From assembly GCA_017893485.1 (NCBI GenBank), contig CM030366.1, positions 199,635,173-199,699,172 of the forward strand: a DNA stretch of 64,000 nt, read 5' to 3'. Made by a program: the position numbers and the translations under genes. Source of the stretch: Hemerocallis citrina (lineage: Eukaryota; Streptophyta; Magnoliopsida; Asparagales; Asphodelaceae). The notes beneath the pieces were generated by a model. That model did no database searches, was not told where the DNA came from, and worked only from the letters and a program-made list of their open reading frames with translations. The number at the start of each line of letters is the position of its first letter. Positions within the stretch are counted from its first letter, which is position 1. Shown here in pieces: positions 1 to 11,589 of the stretch.

Positions 1-2561
1 AATTCCTGTACTCTTAGAGCAAAAATCTTTCATTCAGATAAAAGTTTATTGGCTTCTTGTCAACGAGTAGTAAAGTAAAAATTTAGATTATAAAAGATCA
101 TCTCCACAATCGCAGTTACCGGTAAACTACGGACACCTTTGAAGACTGAATTGAAGACTTCTGATAGGTTCGTAGTCATTATGCCATATTGACGACCTTT
201 ATCTGCATAAAGTGCCCATTTCTGAACCGGTTTCTCTTTCAACCAATTAGCCACCTCGACATTGATGGTTTCAAGTTCAGGGAGTTTGGTAATGAATTTT
301 TTGGTTGGCTTTGACACGCTATAATTTTGGCTTTATCCTCAGTGCCTTGCTACCAAATTTACTAAAGAAATTTGTAGCAAAATGACGCATACAATAACAA
401 TGATATGCATTAGATTCGTTCCAAGCTCCATTTTGAAATTCCATAGCAGACAAAATACCAGCATAACGATCTGAGATAACACACAACTTAGTACGATCAG
501 TGACAAAATACCGAATGTAACTCATGAACCATGTCCAAGTATTTTTACACTTTCTCCATCAACTAATGCAAATGGAAATAAGCTATTATTCGCATCCGGG
601 GAAACAACAGTTAACAAACAACCCTCGTACTTACCGTACAAGTGAGTTCCGTCAACACTAATAACAGGTCTGTAAGACTTGAAACCTTCAATCGAAGGAC
701 CAAATGCACAAAATACTCCTTTAAATGTTTTATCGCTAGGACTGGACTGATATTTATCCCAGTGGACAACGGTTCCTGCATTTGCTGCTTGTATCGCTGA
801 TAGAAGAAAAGGCAACTTCGTATATACTTCTTCGAAGGTACCGAACAACCTCTCAATTATTTTTTGTTTTGCAATCCAAGCTTTCTTATATGAAATCTGA
901 TAATTATATTGTAGTTTCACTATCTCAATAATGGCCCGCGGTATTAAATCTATCTCAGACTTTATCACACTCACAATCAAATTGCAAATAAGGTTAGAAT
1001 CAACTTTACAATGATCCTGATTCAACGTAGGATTCGAACAAGTATGAGGCCCAATAGTATTCTTCACCACGAAATTTGTCCTGCCTTTTGGAACTATTGC
1101 TCGTGTAACGGCCCGCCCCAATACTCAGACAATTTTTATTATTTTTAGAAAACAAATTAGATACTATGTAGTACAACTGCCTACCACAGGCCTCTCAAAA
1201 GGTGGTTAACCGATTATGTGACTCTTGATCATGGGTAATTTTACTCCCGATATGGGACTATTATACCAAATCTCCCCCTTTTATTCCCGTAGCACACGGG
1301 TGGAAGCCCGGGGGCCCCCTAATTCCGTGTGCCATGTCAACATCCCAAACAATAGACCAATCTGATTTCCTTACGAAATCAAAGCCAGGGGCCCCACACA
1401 AACCTGGTGACGTCATCCACCATTTATTCACAACAGCATGTTCTTGCTGTTTCCATACACCCGTGGGCCCCCATATACATTTCATTAATTTAATTAATTA
1501 CGGGGTATTACAGCTCGTAATCTCCAAGGACAACCACCATCACTTACTACTGGGAAATTTTGCACCATCTTCTTAATTATACGTTTTCTAGGTGACAAAT
1601 TACATTTAATAGTGTTTCGTGTCGTTGAAGATTTCAATGTGACGAATTCACGATATTTCTTGATAGAATACAGCTTCACAGCCTGCATAATCGACTCTTT
1701 ACTTATAAATTCCCGTCCAATGTACAATTCGTCTACATTGGATGAACCAGACGACTATTGGAAAACTTGATGTACTCTAGCACCTTGTGTCATCTCCTCG
1801 GTAACATGAGCGTTAACATTGACATAGCTATCAGTAGCTCTCACTTCATTAAACCTGATGTTATTTGTGTTTACATTTGCATATTCATCATCTGCGTTCC
1901 CATCATTATTTTCTACACTCTCCCCAACTTCATCGCCAGTTTCTTCTTCTTCTTCATCATCGTCTAATATGTCGTTGTGAATGGTAGCATTTTGAAATAA
2001 TTCAAATAAATTATCATTTCGAACATAGTCATGAACCGGACTCGGTTGATGTGGCAACTCAACATCTGTAGAATTCAGGCTTGTTGTATTTATGAATGTG
2101 TCTTCTTGTGGGGACAGTAGGATTGCTTGTGAAGTTTGAACGGGATTAGACCTTATCACCTGTGTCGGTACTTCTTATACGAAGCTTGAACTAGGATTAT
2201 TATGTGATTGAGCATTCATAATTTGGATTTACTGAATATATAACTCTAATGCAGACCAAGTACAATAGGGATCAAGTGTCCTAGCAATCATTGACTTCAA
2301 ATCATTATTAGTGGATACGGGCACTGTCATAAAATACCGACCATCTCCTTTTTCTGCTGCATATTGAGCTAAAGTTTTAACATTCCATTGATCCATATCC
2401 CAATTAGTAACTTCATAAATTTTCTTAACTATTTATGTCAATGTAATGGTACGAGGTGTCCAAACTATTTCAGGATCAACGACACTATAAGAACAACCTA
2501 TCTTGGGATCCCGAATTATTTCACTATCAAAGTATAATCAAATAGGAATATCGTAATTCAT
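1..2561 (-). pseudogene. Mutator-like (MULE/MuDR) transposase, broken, runs off the left edge
   Basis: Transposase remnant that would have cut and moved a Mutator-like DNA element. Reading leftwards from a Met at 2559-2561, an N-terminal region with acidic, Asn-rich sequence (2159-1755) is followed by a MuDR-type N-terminal DNA-binding segment (1727-1494; GREF, VSDGGCPWRLRA). After the interruption at 1104-1512 comes the segment with GPHTC, then RPVISVDGTHLYGKYEG (about 690-636), typical of the MULE catalytic domain. Further on are CVISDRYAGIL and AYHCYCMRHFATNF (about 490-360) and the region at 317-60. There are stops near 2545, 2430, 2230 and 2175 and frame changes near 520 and 318, besides the LTR insertion, so it cannot encode a working enzyme. 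The zinc-knuckle C-terminus would lie beyond base 1. Family assignment rests on recognised motifs, not on a search. Confidence 0.85.
1104..1512 (-). mobile_element. 409-bp solo LTR inserted in the MULE transposase
   Basis: On the minus strand this segment begins TGTAATACCCCG and ends CGGGCCGTTACA, i.e. TG...CA ends of the GGGG-TTACA type seen in gypsy LTRs. It is flanked by perfect 5-bp repeats GCTCG at 1099-1103 and 1513-1517. The transposase reading resumes on both sides (CPWRLRA before, AIVPKGRTNF after), which shows independently that this block is an insertion. There is no internal region or second LTR, so it is a solo LTR left by LTR-LTR recombination. It is much shorter than the ~3-kb LTRs elsewhere in the window and belongs to a different family. 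Confidence 0.85.
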
Positions 2562-2941
2562 ACCTATGTATATTTATACGAATATACGAGTTATTATCTA
2601 CCCACAAACAAACCTACAAAAATGTACAAAATAATAGGTAATATAAATCATACCTTCACAAGCTTATTCGGAAAGATATAGCCGTAGATATATGGGTAGA
2701 AGAGTTGGAGTTGCTATCCACTTCCAGTTTATCAAATTTCCAAAATATGGATCTTTTGGAAGATGTGTTTAGGGTTTTGAGTGTGTAAGGTGGGAGGGTT
2801 GGGAAAGATTAAGAGATGCAAGGAATTTTGGGTTAATCGAAAATTTTTAAGATGAGATGGGTTAGGGTTTCGGGGTTAGAAGAGGCAGAGGAAGATAGAG
2901 AGTTGAAAGAGAAAGTGAGATCTGAAATTCGAGCCTTGGAG

Positions 2942-3345
2942 CTAAAAAGTCGACACTCGCTTTTTCAAAAGGCGAGTGTGGGATAAATCCCCTCGCTTTT
3001 GAGAAAGCGAGTGTAGGCAAGTGAGAACCAAAGTCTCACACTCGCTTTCTGAAAAAAGTGATGGGATAAATCCCAAACTCGTTTTTTCAGAAAGTGAGTA
3101 GGGCGTTTTGGAATTTTTTTTAAAAAGTAGGACAATTTGGGAAAAACTTTCAAAAAGAGGGACTGTTTGGGAAAAAATTCTGAAAACCAAAGCCTCACAC
3201 TCGCTTTCTGGAAAAGCGATGGGATAAATCCCAAACTCGTTTTTTCAGAAAGTGAATAGGGCGTTTTGGAAATTTTAAAAAAAAGTAGGGCAATTTGGGA
3301 AAAACTTTCAAAAAGAGGGACTGTGGGGGAAAAAATTCCCTTTTT
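2942..3345. repeat. MULE-flanking repeat block with a 159-bp tandem duplication
   Basis: Two units begin at about 3027 (ACCAAAGTCTCACACTCGC) and 3186 (ACCAAAGCCTCACACTCGC), a period of 159 bp. Both contain GGGATAAATCCCAAACTCG, a GGGCGTTTTGGAA segment and AGAGGGACTGT. A shorter related piece with CACTCGC and GCGAGTG inverted motifs lies at 2950-3015. The block sits upstream of the MULE transposase start, where the terminal region of such an element is expected, so it is probably the decayed element end. The exact terminus and TSD were not found. Confidence 0.6.
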
Positions 3346-4767
3346 TACTACTTACATTTCTTTATTGTAATATGATTAGACAAGGGTAAAATTAAAAGTC
3401 TTTTAGAAAATTAATTAATGGATAAGACATCTATTAATTAATTAACATGAAGAGGCAAGACATTTATCTCGAAACCCTAAAGCAACTTATATTGTGGATA
3501 AAAAAAGTGCTAGAATGACTTATATTTTGGAACGGATGGAGTAGCATTTATATTAGGGTTTTTTATTCTTTTTTATTAATTTTTATTTTAATTTTATATG
3601 CGAGATGGAGCCAATCCATATTAAGTTTGAACCATCATTTTAACTTTAAGATATATGATCGAAACATATCTATGTAATTCACGACGACTTTGCCTGCTCC
3701 CTAACCCCAATGTAACAACAGCGTCAAACCTTTAATATGCATGCATAAGATATTTATGTAGAGTAAGGATGCAAGTCATAAGTTGCTGAAAATCTTTAGG
3801 GCAACTTTCATACTGAGCACTAAGGCTCCACGATAATGAAATATAGTTTAAGTTAGTCAATCACCTTTTAGTTCAATTGGGTTAACTTACTAACTAAAAG
3901 CTCTGTTATTGCTGGAGGCCGAAGGTGTTGCGGTCTTGTGGGCCAAAATAACTGTAGGCCAAAAGAGGGGTGAGCAGAAAGTACTTTTAAGTGCCCAGAA
4001 TTTTTGTGCAACAAACAGTTGCGAAACTGCTCTCCAAATGACAGAAAATGTTGTTTAACAAATAACTATTGTACATGGCTGGAGTCTTCCGACTCTATCC
4101 GTTTCAGCAAAAAAAACAAATGACTATTGTATTATTATACTTTGTAGATAATATGAGCAAACAAAAAAGAACTCTCGATTTCTATTTCGGGAAAAGAGAT
4201 AGATCCGCTAGTAGCAGTGAATCATCTCTTACTCTAATTGTCGAAAAAACACCAAATTAAGCCTTAAATCACTCACTCTCACTCTCTCAGCACATTCAAA
4301 ATTAATACTTCAATAGACTACACTTTCCAGCTTTCCTTTCTAAGAAGTAATTCTACACAAAAAGAAATTGCACACCCAATTTTTTTTTTCTTTACACTCT
4401 CGCTGTTCTACTTGTATACGTGCATATCTTGGAGTTAAGTCACCTCCAATTATCTCACCTCAAACTAAAGATAACTCTACCTATCTAAACTCCAATCCGA
4501 CCATAATTTTCTTTCGCACCCAAAAAAGGATATACAAGTAGGTCGCATTCTAGTACCTCCAATTAAAAATTTATCCCTAAACCCAAAATTTATACTTCAG
4601 TAAAGTTCTCAATTACGAATTGATGGCCCAATTCTACAAAAAAAGAAAGAAGAATTTAGAAGGTTACATGAGAATGGCGAAGCTGCGAAAAGGCGTCAGC
4701 TGACTCAAACGGAGGGCGAAAAAGGGTTGGGCATTTAGGCAGTTGGGCTTAAATTATGGGTTGAGAG
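3346..4767. other. AT-rich non-coding stretch; possible MITE remnant near 3490-3545
   Basis: No supported gene. The sequence around 3520-3543 ends GGAACGGATGGAGTA, which resembles one terminus of a Stowaway/Tc1-mariner MITE, but no matching left end is visible, so at most it is a fragment. The rest is AT-rich sequence with only short, unconvincing ORFs. Confidence 0.4.
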
Positions 4768-4908
4768 TGTCAACATTATTGGATGAGAATAATTCTTTAT
4801 TGATTGATTTAATAAACTGAATACAATATGGCTCATACATACATGAGAGAATAGAAGACTAAACTGATACATAACCAATATGAGACTAAACTAATATATT
4901 ATCTAACA
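4768..4908 (-). repeat. 3' LTR of the non-autonomous element
   Basis: 141 bp, TGTCAAC...TCTAACA. It shares almost all its sequence with 6359-6498, including AATAAACTGAATACAATAT. Differences such as TGTCAACATT versus TGTTAAGATT indicate moderate age. Confidence 0.85.
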
Positions 4909-5124
4909 ACCTCTCTCAAACTGAACCATTGTTCAAGCAACAAGAGTTTGGAATACTGACGATGTTGATATGGAAGGAACGACAAACTGTGGTGCAGTGA
5001 CGACGCTTGATGATGCATGTGACAGAACTGAGAAGTAGTGTGTTGCGGAAGAAAGCAGTGGTGGCTCACTGTTGAAATCTCATCCTGAATAGTGGCGGGA
5101 TCTCCATATCCCGATCTGTGATGA

Positions 5125-5336
5125 GATCTCATCCCTGACATGAGACATAGTCAATGATGAGATCTCACCCCTGAACTGAGAAATAGACTAATGGGATCTC
5201 ACCTCTGACTTGAGAATGGTCGATGATCGGATCTCACCCCAGACCTGAGAATTGTCGATGATGGGATCTCACCCCGGACTTGAGAATTATCGATGTGGTG
5301 GGATATCATCCTTGAACTGAGAACTGGATGCTGATA
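5125..5336. repeat. ~35-bp tandem repeat, six copies
   Basis: Copies of a unit beginning GATCTCA(C/T)CCC start at about 5125, 5161, 5195, 5230, 5265 and 5302, so the period is 34-37 bp. Each contains a TGAGAA step and most a TCGATGATG tail. The array lies just inside the 3' end of the non-autonomous LTR element. Confidence 0.8.
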
Positions 5337-6358
5337 ACACCCCTTCTCAAACTCATGATCGATCAACCGAAGTGAGTTGACGATCTGGATGTAGAAGCAC
5401 AAGAACTTGTAAAAAAGAATTTTTTTGTTTTTGTTTTTTTTTGTTTTGAAACTAGGGTTTTGGATTTGGATCTTATCCAACAGCCCAAACGCGGAACAAA
5501 AAACTCCTAGCTAATGAATTACGTCCAATTGTTAGATCTGGATCTGGTGTGTGCCCCAAACACCAAACAATGATTTCACCCAATGAAAAAATAAAATAAA
5601 ACAGATCTTGGCTGATCTAGACCCCAATCATAGAGGAGGTGGGGGGTGGGAGTGGGGGGTTGTGGAGTGTGCAGTTGCAGGCGGTGGTCGCGGCTGCCAC
5701 GGCGAAGTCTTGCAGCGGCTACTACCAGCGACGTGATTTGGAGTTCAATGGGTTCGGTGGTGTTGCTGATGGGTTCTTCGGGATTGGGGCTAGGGTTTGC
5801 TGTTGATGAGGTTCGGTGTGCGATGGTGGTTGTTGGCGAGGCAGTGGATGGAGATGGAGGGTGTTGTCGATGGTGGGAGCTGTCAATTGGGTGAAGAGGA
5901 GGCGGGGATGGGTTGATGGAATGTTAGGAGTTCGAGGTTGATAGGATCTCGAGGATGGTTGTTCGAAGACGGCTGATGCTGTCGGAGATCGCGACGGGAT
6001 TGGCGTCGTCGATGGTGGATGCTGCTATGGTCGGAGATGACGATCAGCATTGCTGTTGTAGGAGTTGAAGAGAGTTGTTAGAGTTGAGGTGAGTTGCTGT
6101 TGTTGTTGTTGATGGCGACTAGAATTTCGGTAGAGGTAGTTGATGACGGCTAGGGTTTTTGGAGATTTGTGTTTGATGACGGCTAGGGTTTTGGTGCTGT
6201 TGATTGAGGGAGAAGGAGATTAGGGTTTTGGTATTTGATCGGGAGTGGAAGAGAGATGTCGGGAGGTGGAGTGATTCCGACGAAGACGAGAACCACTCCA
6301 CCTCGACGACGAGGATAAAATTAGTATATGCCTTATAGGATTATTGGCTCTAATACCA

Positions 6359-6498
6359 TGTTAAGATTATTGAATGAGAATAATTCTATATTGATTGATT
6401 TAATAAACTGAATACAATATAGCTCATACGTATATGAGAGAATAGAAGATAAACTGATACATAACCAATATGGGATTAAACTAATATATCATCTAACA
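6359..6498 (-). repeat. 5' LTR of the non-autonomous element
   Basis: 140 bp, TGTTAAG...TCTAACA. On the minus strand it is followed directly by the primer-binding site at about 6346-6358. Confidence 0.85.
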
Positions 6499-6503
6499 GA
6501 GAG

Positions 6504-7144
6504 AATGAGATGAGAAAGATTGAGAGAGCTTGAGCTCCTTAATAGATGGAATCATAAACACAAGAACCCAAAATTTAAGAATTAGAATCTAAAAGTAAAG
6601 CAAAAAAGGAACTTTATTGAGAAAGCTTGAGTTTTTACGTGATCGAGGTTGCTGGGGATGTCCTTTAGGACGCCGTCGCTGGTGGTGGACTCGTCAGAGG
6701 GCTGGTGGGCGTTGAAGGGGAATCCAAGGAAATGGACGGTGGAGATTGATTTATGGTCTTTATCTTCACTGCTGCTCCTTCTATTGTTGCTACTAGAGCT
6801 GCCACTACTGGTTATTGAGACGGAGAGAGAGAGAGATTGAGAGAATGTGGGAGGTGGTGAGGGGTGCAGATCGGATGAGAATGAGAGGGATTGAGTGAGA
6901 GGATGGGGTTAATAGACAGGTTGGGCTTAATTGATGGGTTTGCAATTGGACTTGGCTTGGGCTTAATAAGATGGGTTGGGTTGGGGTCCCAAATTTTTTT
7001 AATTGGGGGGGGGGGGGGGGGGAATAAAAAATCAGGTATATAGAAGTGGAATTTTACAAATTTTTGGGGTCTCATTTGTCCCCCCTAAGTTATAGCTGCC
7101 TCCGCTCTTGATATAGCCATTTAGGCAAATGCCTCTTGAAATGG
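6504..7144. other. Non-coding stretch with G homopolymer
   Basis: No convincing gene. It contains a (GA)n tract near 6823-6842, Pro/Ser-rich spurious frames and a run of about 17 G near 7006-7022. It is the right flank of the insertion at 4768-6498, so 4263-4767 and this block were once contiguous. Confidence 0.5.
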
Positions 7145-7149
7145 CCTAT

Positions 7150-7676
7150 TGTTGGAAATATACCTCAAATATTTCTCTAGATTTAGAAGCTTTATTTTTG
7201 ATTATTTTCTTTTAAATTTATATCTTTCTATATTTGAAATATTTGATACAATCTTTTGTAATCAGCGTGATATATTTGTTAGGGATTTATTTCTAATTTA
7301 TTTGGGAGAATATATTTTACTTGGGATACCACTATGTCAAAGACTACTAACCCTAACAATTATCTCTAGATTACTACTCTATAAATATATAAGAATATAT
7401 TGTATCTAAGTAAGCTCTGAAGAATCTCAATAGAAGGAACTAAAATTTCGCTATTTAATCGAGAGATTATTGTAATCAGAGATAAAAGAGAGAGACTAAG
7501 AGGCATGCCTTATTACCCTTACTATCTAATTGAATAATGGCTCCGTAAATCTTCTTTTGTTCTTTTTTTAAAACCATTTTTCTACTTGTTTCAATTCTGA
7601 CTTATTTTGCTGAATTCTCCGAAGAAGAATGAGGTTGTTGATCTTGATCTAATCCCACAATTTTGACCTAACAACT
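7150..7676 (+). repeat. 5' LTR of the outer element
   Basis: About 527 bp, beginning TGTTGG. The end is set by alignment to the other LTR and by the primer-binding-site-like sequence that follows. It appears to end in CT rather than the usual CA, although ...CCTAACA at 7673 is an alternative end. Confidence 0.7.
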
Positions 7677-7997
7677 TGTACTAGAGCGACAGAGTTAGAT
7701 GATCCAGCCAAATGTGATGACGTCTACTTCCAACACCGCTTCAACAACTTGTTTCCCTATGGAGATAATCGATGACAACAAGATGGATTTATTTTTGCAA
7801 CATCATCTTCCGAACAAAGAACAAAGATAATCGAAGATTGAATAATGGAAAACTATGACTGCAAGAAGTGTTCCTTAAGACAACTCTCTTTTTCTGGCCA
7901 TCTCTCGAATATGATGTGTGAGACGTTCGTGCAGACATGCTTGAAGATAACACAATACTTATACTATCATCCTCTTTGACATAAACACCGTAAGGAA

Positions 7998-9395
7998 TGT
8001 CGGAGAAATCTACTCCCAACTCGTAGTGCTAATAACGGAAGTGCACCACAAGTAGACACTGTTTTAAATTTTCTCCGATACGGCTGAAATTTAGGGCCGA
8101 AATTTCGTTTCGGCTAGCTTGCCGATATGAAATCACATATTTCGTACTCTACATTGTTTTGCACCGAAATGTGTGAATTTCAGCCGAAATTATATAAATA
8201 TCAGCCGAAATATTACCGAAAATGGCAAAATATCAGCCGAAATAAACACAAATGTTATTGTGAATATATTAAAAAATTTTGTTTTACTTTTTGCATATAT
8301 ATCTTTCAATATAGGACCTTAAGCTAAAATAATGTGAGGATTTTGTATCGCTATTGTTTGTATATATGCAAAGTCAAATAAGTTTATTAACTAATATATT
8401 TTTTCTAATCAATACAAATTCAATTTAGTTATATACTTATATTACATTCTCTTCTATATTATGGTTTAATTATACGAAAATTTACCGTAATTGATTCATA
8501 TCATTAGTTACATTATACAGTATTTTATATGATAAATAACATGTAGGACATATAATATCTTATTTAGTAAAAAAATATTTATTGGATATAGGAAATGAAC
8601 ATCCGATATGATCACATTTCTCCAAGATCTCCTCCGATATCTCCGATCCGAGACGAAACACCCTTTGCCGAGACGAGTCCGAAATCCGAGATTTAAAACC
8701 ATGGTAATAGAAACTCCCAAGAAATAGATGAACCTAGAACAAGCCACCACAATATATGGATCTCACAAGAACACAACCAATATGCAGAGATAACCAATAC
8801 TTCTTATTCTCAAAGAAATACAAAGATTACAAAAGAGATTACAACTCTCAATCTCTCTCTCTCACCTTTGAAACACTCGGCACAATCTCTCTTGAAGTTA
8901 AATAATGATCACAACATACTAAACCCTAGAGTTTACGGCCATATATGTAGCCCCTAAGCAAACCCTAAAATATATACACAAATCTAGCAAATTGGGCATT
9001 TCTCCCGTAAGCCCAAAAGAACAACTCAGCATCGGTGTTGGTCAACCGTACCCTAAGTAGGTCGACCGCATCATGCAGATCCAGACCCGAGGGCAGACCG
9101 GTCGACCTCATCATGCGGATCCAGACCCGAGGGCAGACCGGTCGACCGCACCACCTAGGTCGGTCGACCGTCCCCTCCTTTGATGGACTCCTGCACTCGA
9201 AGAACCCCCAGTCGACTGGGTCAGTCGACCGCACCCCTAGCCGGTCGACCGCATCTCTAGCCGGTCGACCGCAACCCTCCAGACTTCTCTTCTTCTACTT
9301 GATGCTTGTCTTCTCTTGCTTCTTTATCTTCTCCTCTTCTTCTCCAACTTCAAGTACCCTGTGCCTACGTGTATTTGAGGCCACAATTCCTAACA
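7998..9395 (-). repeat. 3' LTR of the gag-protease copia, enlarged by an insertion
   Basis: Same start and end as the 665-bp partner LTR but 1398 bp long. It carries a ~650-bp insertion (8055-8704) and a local duplication around 9077-9148 (CCAGACCCGAGGGCAGACCG twice). It also contains a series of GTCGAC palindromes at 9039-9271. Confidence 0.85.
8055..8704. mobile_element. ~650-bp TIR-type DNA element inside the copia LTR
   Basis: Present in one LTR and absent from the other, so it is a clean insertion. The ends carry GTTTTAAAT (8061-8069) and its inverse ATTTAAAAC (8691-8699), and TA flanks both sides (8053-8054 and 8705-8706). The interior has repeated CAGCCGAAAT units (about 8180-8245) and CCGATATCTCCGAT near the right end. 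It has no coding capacity, so it is a MITE-like non-autonomous element. The superfamily cannot be set because the TSD is ambiguous. Confidence 0.65.
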
Positions 9396-9679
9396 ATCTT
9401 CCACTTGGGCCAAATACACAACGCTTCAAAGTTATTGCAATCTTTTCTCGCATTATCTCTGCCATCTCCCACTTTCATGGAAAACCCAAGTACTCCCCAC
9501 TCTCATGAAGAGCACCTCCACCACTCCACCACGTGGAGTGCACCAACCACCCCTTATCGCCTCATGATGGATGTGCTCCACCAATCGCATAGAGCACGAA
9601 TACCAGAGAAACAACCTCCCGTGTCGTATTCCCTGTTATAAGACTCCCCACCTCGCAAGATCTCCATCAACACCGACAT

Positions 9680-10898
9680 GGTTCAAGGTCTCTCAATGCA
9701 CCATCTGCTCGCTTTTCCTTTTTGCAACCACCCTTGAACCTGCAGTTATACACCACTCCCCACTACCAACTGTAGTAGACAACCTCTCCTTGTCTAGCCT
9801 TCCAATCGAGATAAGATTTTCTTTCAAGTCTGGAACATGCCTTGTCTCCCGCAAGATAACACTTTGATCATTAATGGTATTCACGCGAACAATACCAACC
9901 CCACGTACAGGACACCAGTGACCATTCCCCACGATCACATCTCCAAAAGAACCTTCCTTGTAGTCATCAAATACCCCTCTCCTCGGAGTGCAATGAAAAG
10001 AAGCTCCCGAATCAATACACCAATCTTGAGTGCCCAACTTCTCCCGAGCTGATAAACATAGATTCTCAACAAGCCTCACTTGAGCTTCCTTTGGAGTATC
10101 TCTCTTCGGTTTTTCCTGCTTCTTCATATAAGCCTTGCAACTGCGCATCCTGTGACCCTTCTTGTGACAATACCAGCACTCAGGCCCATATTCCCCATTG
10201 CTGTCATTAGACCCACTCTCAGATGAACTACTCTGATCCTTTCTTCTTCAACTGCTCTTAGATCTCCCATGTCTCTTCTCAACGTACATAGTGGAATCTC
10301 TAGAAGATGATGATGGATATCCCCCGTTTCTCACCCTTTTCACCTCCTCGTTCAGAATGCTACTCACCATTCCTGTAGAGTCGTCGAATCTGTTATAGTG
10401 CCTGTAATAGTCTGTTCCACCGTATCATAACTATCGGGTAAAGTAGATAGAAGTAACAATGACTGCCCCCTCTCTGAAAACTTCAAACTCAGCTTCCATC
10501 TGATTGTAAACCATACAGTAATTGTTCACATACTCTGCTACTGAACCCCCTTCCTTCAACTTCATATTAACCAATTTCTTCAGATGAAGAATTTGATTAG
10601 ATGCCAACGGTTTCTCATACATATCCGTAAGAATCTCCATAGGCTCTTTTGTGGTCTTTGCCTTCGAGATATGGAATAACGCCTTCTTACTTAGCCCCAA
10701 CTGAATCTGTCCCAACGCTTTCTGATCTAAACGATTCCTCTCCGCCAAAACCTTCGCATCCTTGTCTGCACCTACCGGATTCTCATCAAACAACGGACTA
10801 TCAAGATCTTTCTAACGAAGATACGCTATCATCTGAATCTTTCACATCGCAAAGTCACTCCCATCGAATCTTTCGATCTTCATCTTGTTATCAGCCAT
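9680..10898 (-). pseudogene. Copia gag and protease, broken
   Basis: Gag packages the element RNA and the protease matures the polyprotein. A Met lies at 10896-10898 (MADNKMKIERFDGSDFA), followed by a stop replacing the usual Trp and another near 10815. The UBN2-type gag core (10793-10431: ALFHISKAKT, NQILHLKKLVNMKLKEGG, SVAEYVNNY) then changes frame. A CX2CX4HX4C zinc knuckle (CWYCHKKGHRMRSC) lies at about 10183-10142. The protease DSGASFHCTP lies near 10020, with VIVGNG and HVPDLKENLIS after it, and the frame ends at 9693. Nothing resembling GAG-pre-integrase, integrase or RT follows before the LTR. Confidence 0.85.
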
Positions 10899-10924
10899 CT
10901 TGAACCAACTGCTCTGATACCACT

Positions 10925-11589
10925 TGTCGGAGAAATCTACTCCAACTCGTAGTGCTAATAGCGGAAGTGCACCTCAAATAATAGAGACTCCCAAGAAATA
11001 GATGAACCAAGAATAAGTCACCACAATATATAGATCTCACAAGAACACAACCAATATGCAGAGATAACCAATACTTCTTATTCCCAAAGAAATACAAAGA
11101 TTGCAAAAGAGATTACAACTTTCAATCTCTCTCTCTCACCTTTGAAACACTCGACACAATCTCTCTTGAAGTTGAATAATGATCACGACATACGAAACCC
11201 TAGAGTTTACGGCCATATATGTAGCTCCCAAGAAAACCTTAAAAGATATACACAAATCTAGCAAATTGGGCCTTTCTCCCGTAAGCCCAAAAGAACAACT
11301 CAGCGTCGATGTCGATCGACCGCATCGTGCAGATCCAGACCCGAGGGCTGATCGGTTGATCGCACCCCCTAGGTCGGTCGACCGTCCCCTCCTCTGTTGG
11401 ACGCCTGCACTCGAAGAAGCCCCAGTTGACTGAGTCGGTCGACTGCACTCCTAGCCGGTCGACCACAACCCTCTAGACTTCTCTTCTTCTACTTGCTGCT
11501 TGTCTTCTCTTGCTTCTTTGTCTTCTCCTCTTCTTCTCCTACTTCAAGTACCCTGTGCCTACATGTATTTGAGGCCACAATTCCTAACA
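10925..11589 (-). repeat. 5' LTR of the gag-protease copia
   Basis: 665 bp, TGTCGGAG...CCTAACA. GTCGAC-type palindromes begin at 11313, 11353, 11375, 11423, 11436 and 11456. In the direction of transcription (leftwards) these fall in the upstream half, probably U3. Confidence 0.85.

Larger units (their letters stand above)
4768..6498 (-). mobile_element. 1.73-kb non-autonomous LTR retrotransposon (TRIM/LARD-like), TSD GAGAG
   Basis: Two near-identical LTRs (4768-4908 and 6359-6498, about 140 bp, TGT...ACA) enclose 1.45 kb with no recognisable gag or pol. Perfect 5-bp repeats GAGAG flank it (4763-4767 and 6499-6503). Next to the right-hand LTR, on the minus strand, is TGGTATTAGAGCC, a primer-binding site of the tRNA-iMet type. 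Next to the left-hand LTR is a purine-rich tract (TTTGAGAGAGG). These fix the orientation as minus. The LTRs are similar in length and end sequence (ATCTAACA) to the 140-bp LTRs of the copia at 35481-46525, suggesting a related family that would supply enzymes in trans; that last point is inference. Confidence 0.85.
7998..11589 (-). mobile_element. Copia element reduced to gag plus protease, TSD AGGAA
   Basis: LTRs 7998-9395 and 10925-11589 (both TGTCGGAG...CCTAACA) enclose 1.5 kb. Perfect AGGAA repeats flank the element at 7993-7997 and 11590-11594. On the minus strand the 5' LTR (10925-11589) is followed by TGGTATCAGAGCAG, a tRNA-iMet primer-binding site. A purine-rich CAAGTGGAAGAT precedes the 3' LTR. 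Integrase, reverse transcriptase and RNase H are missing, so it could only move with enzymes from a relative. It is inserted in the internal region of the outer element 7150-12493. Confidence 0.88.
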
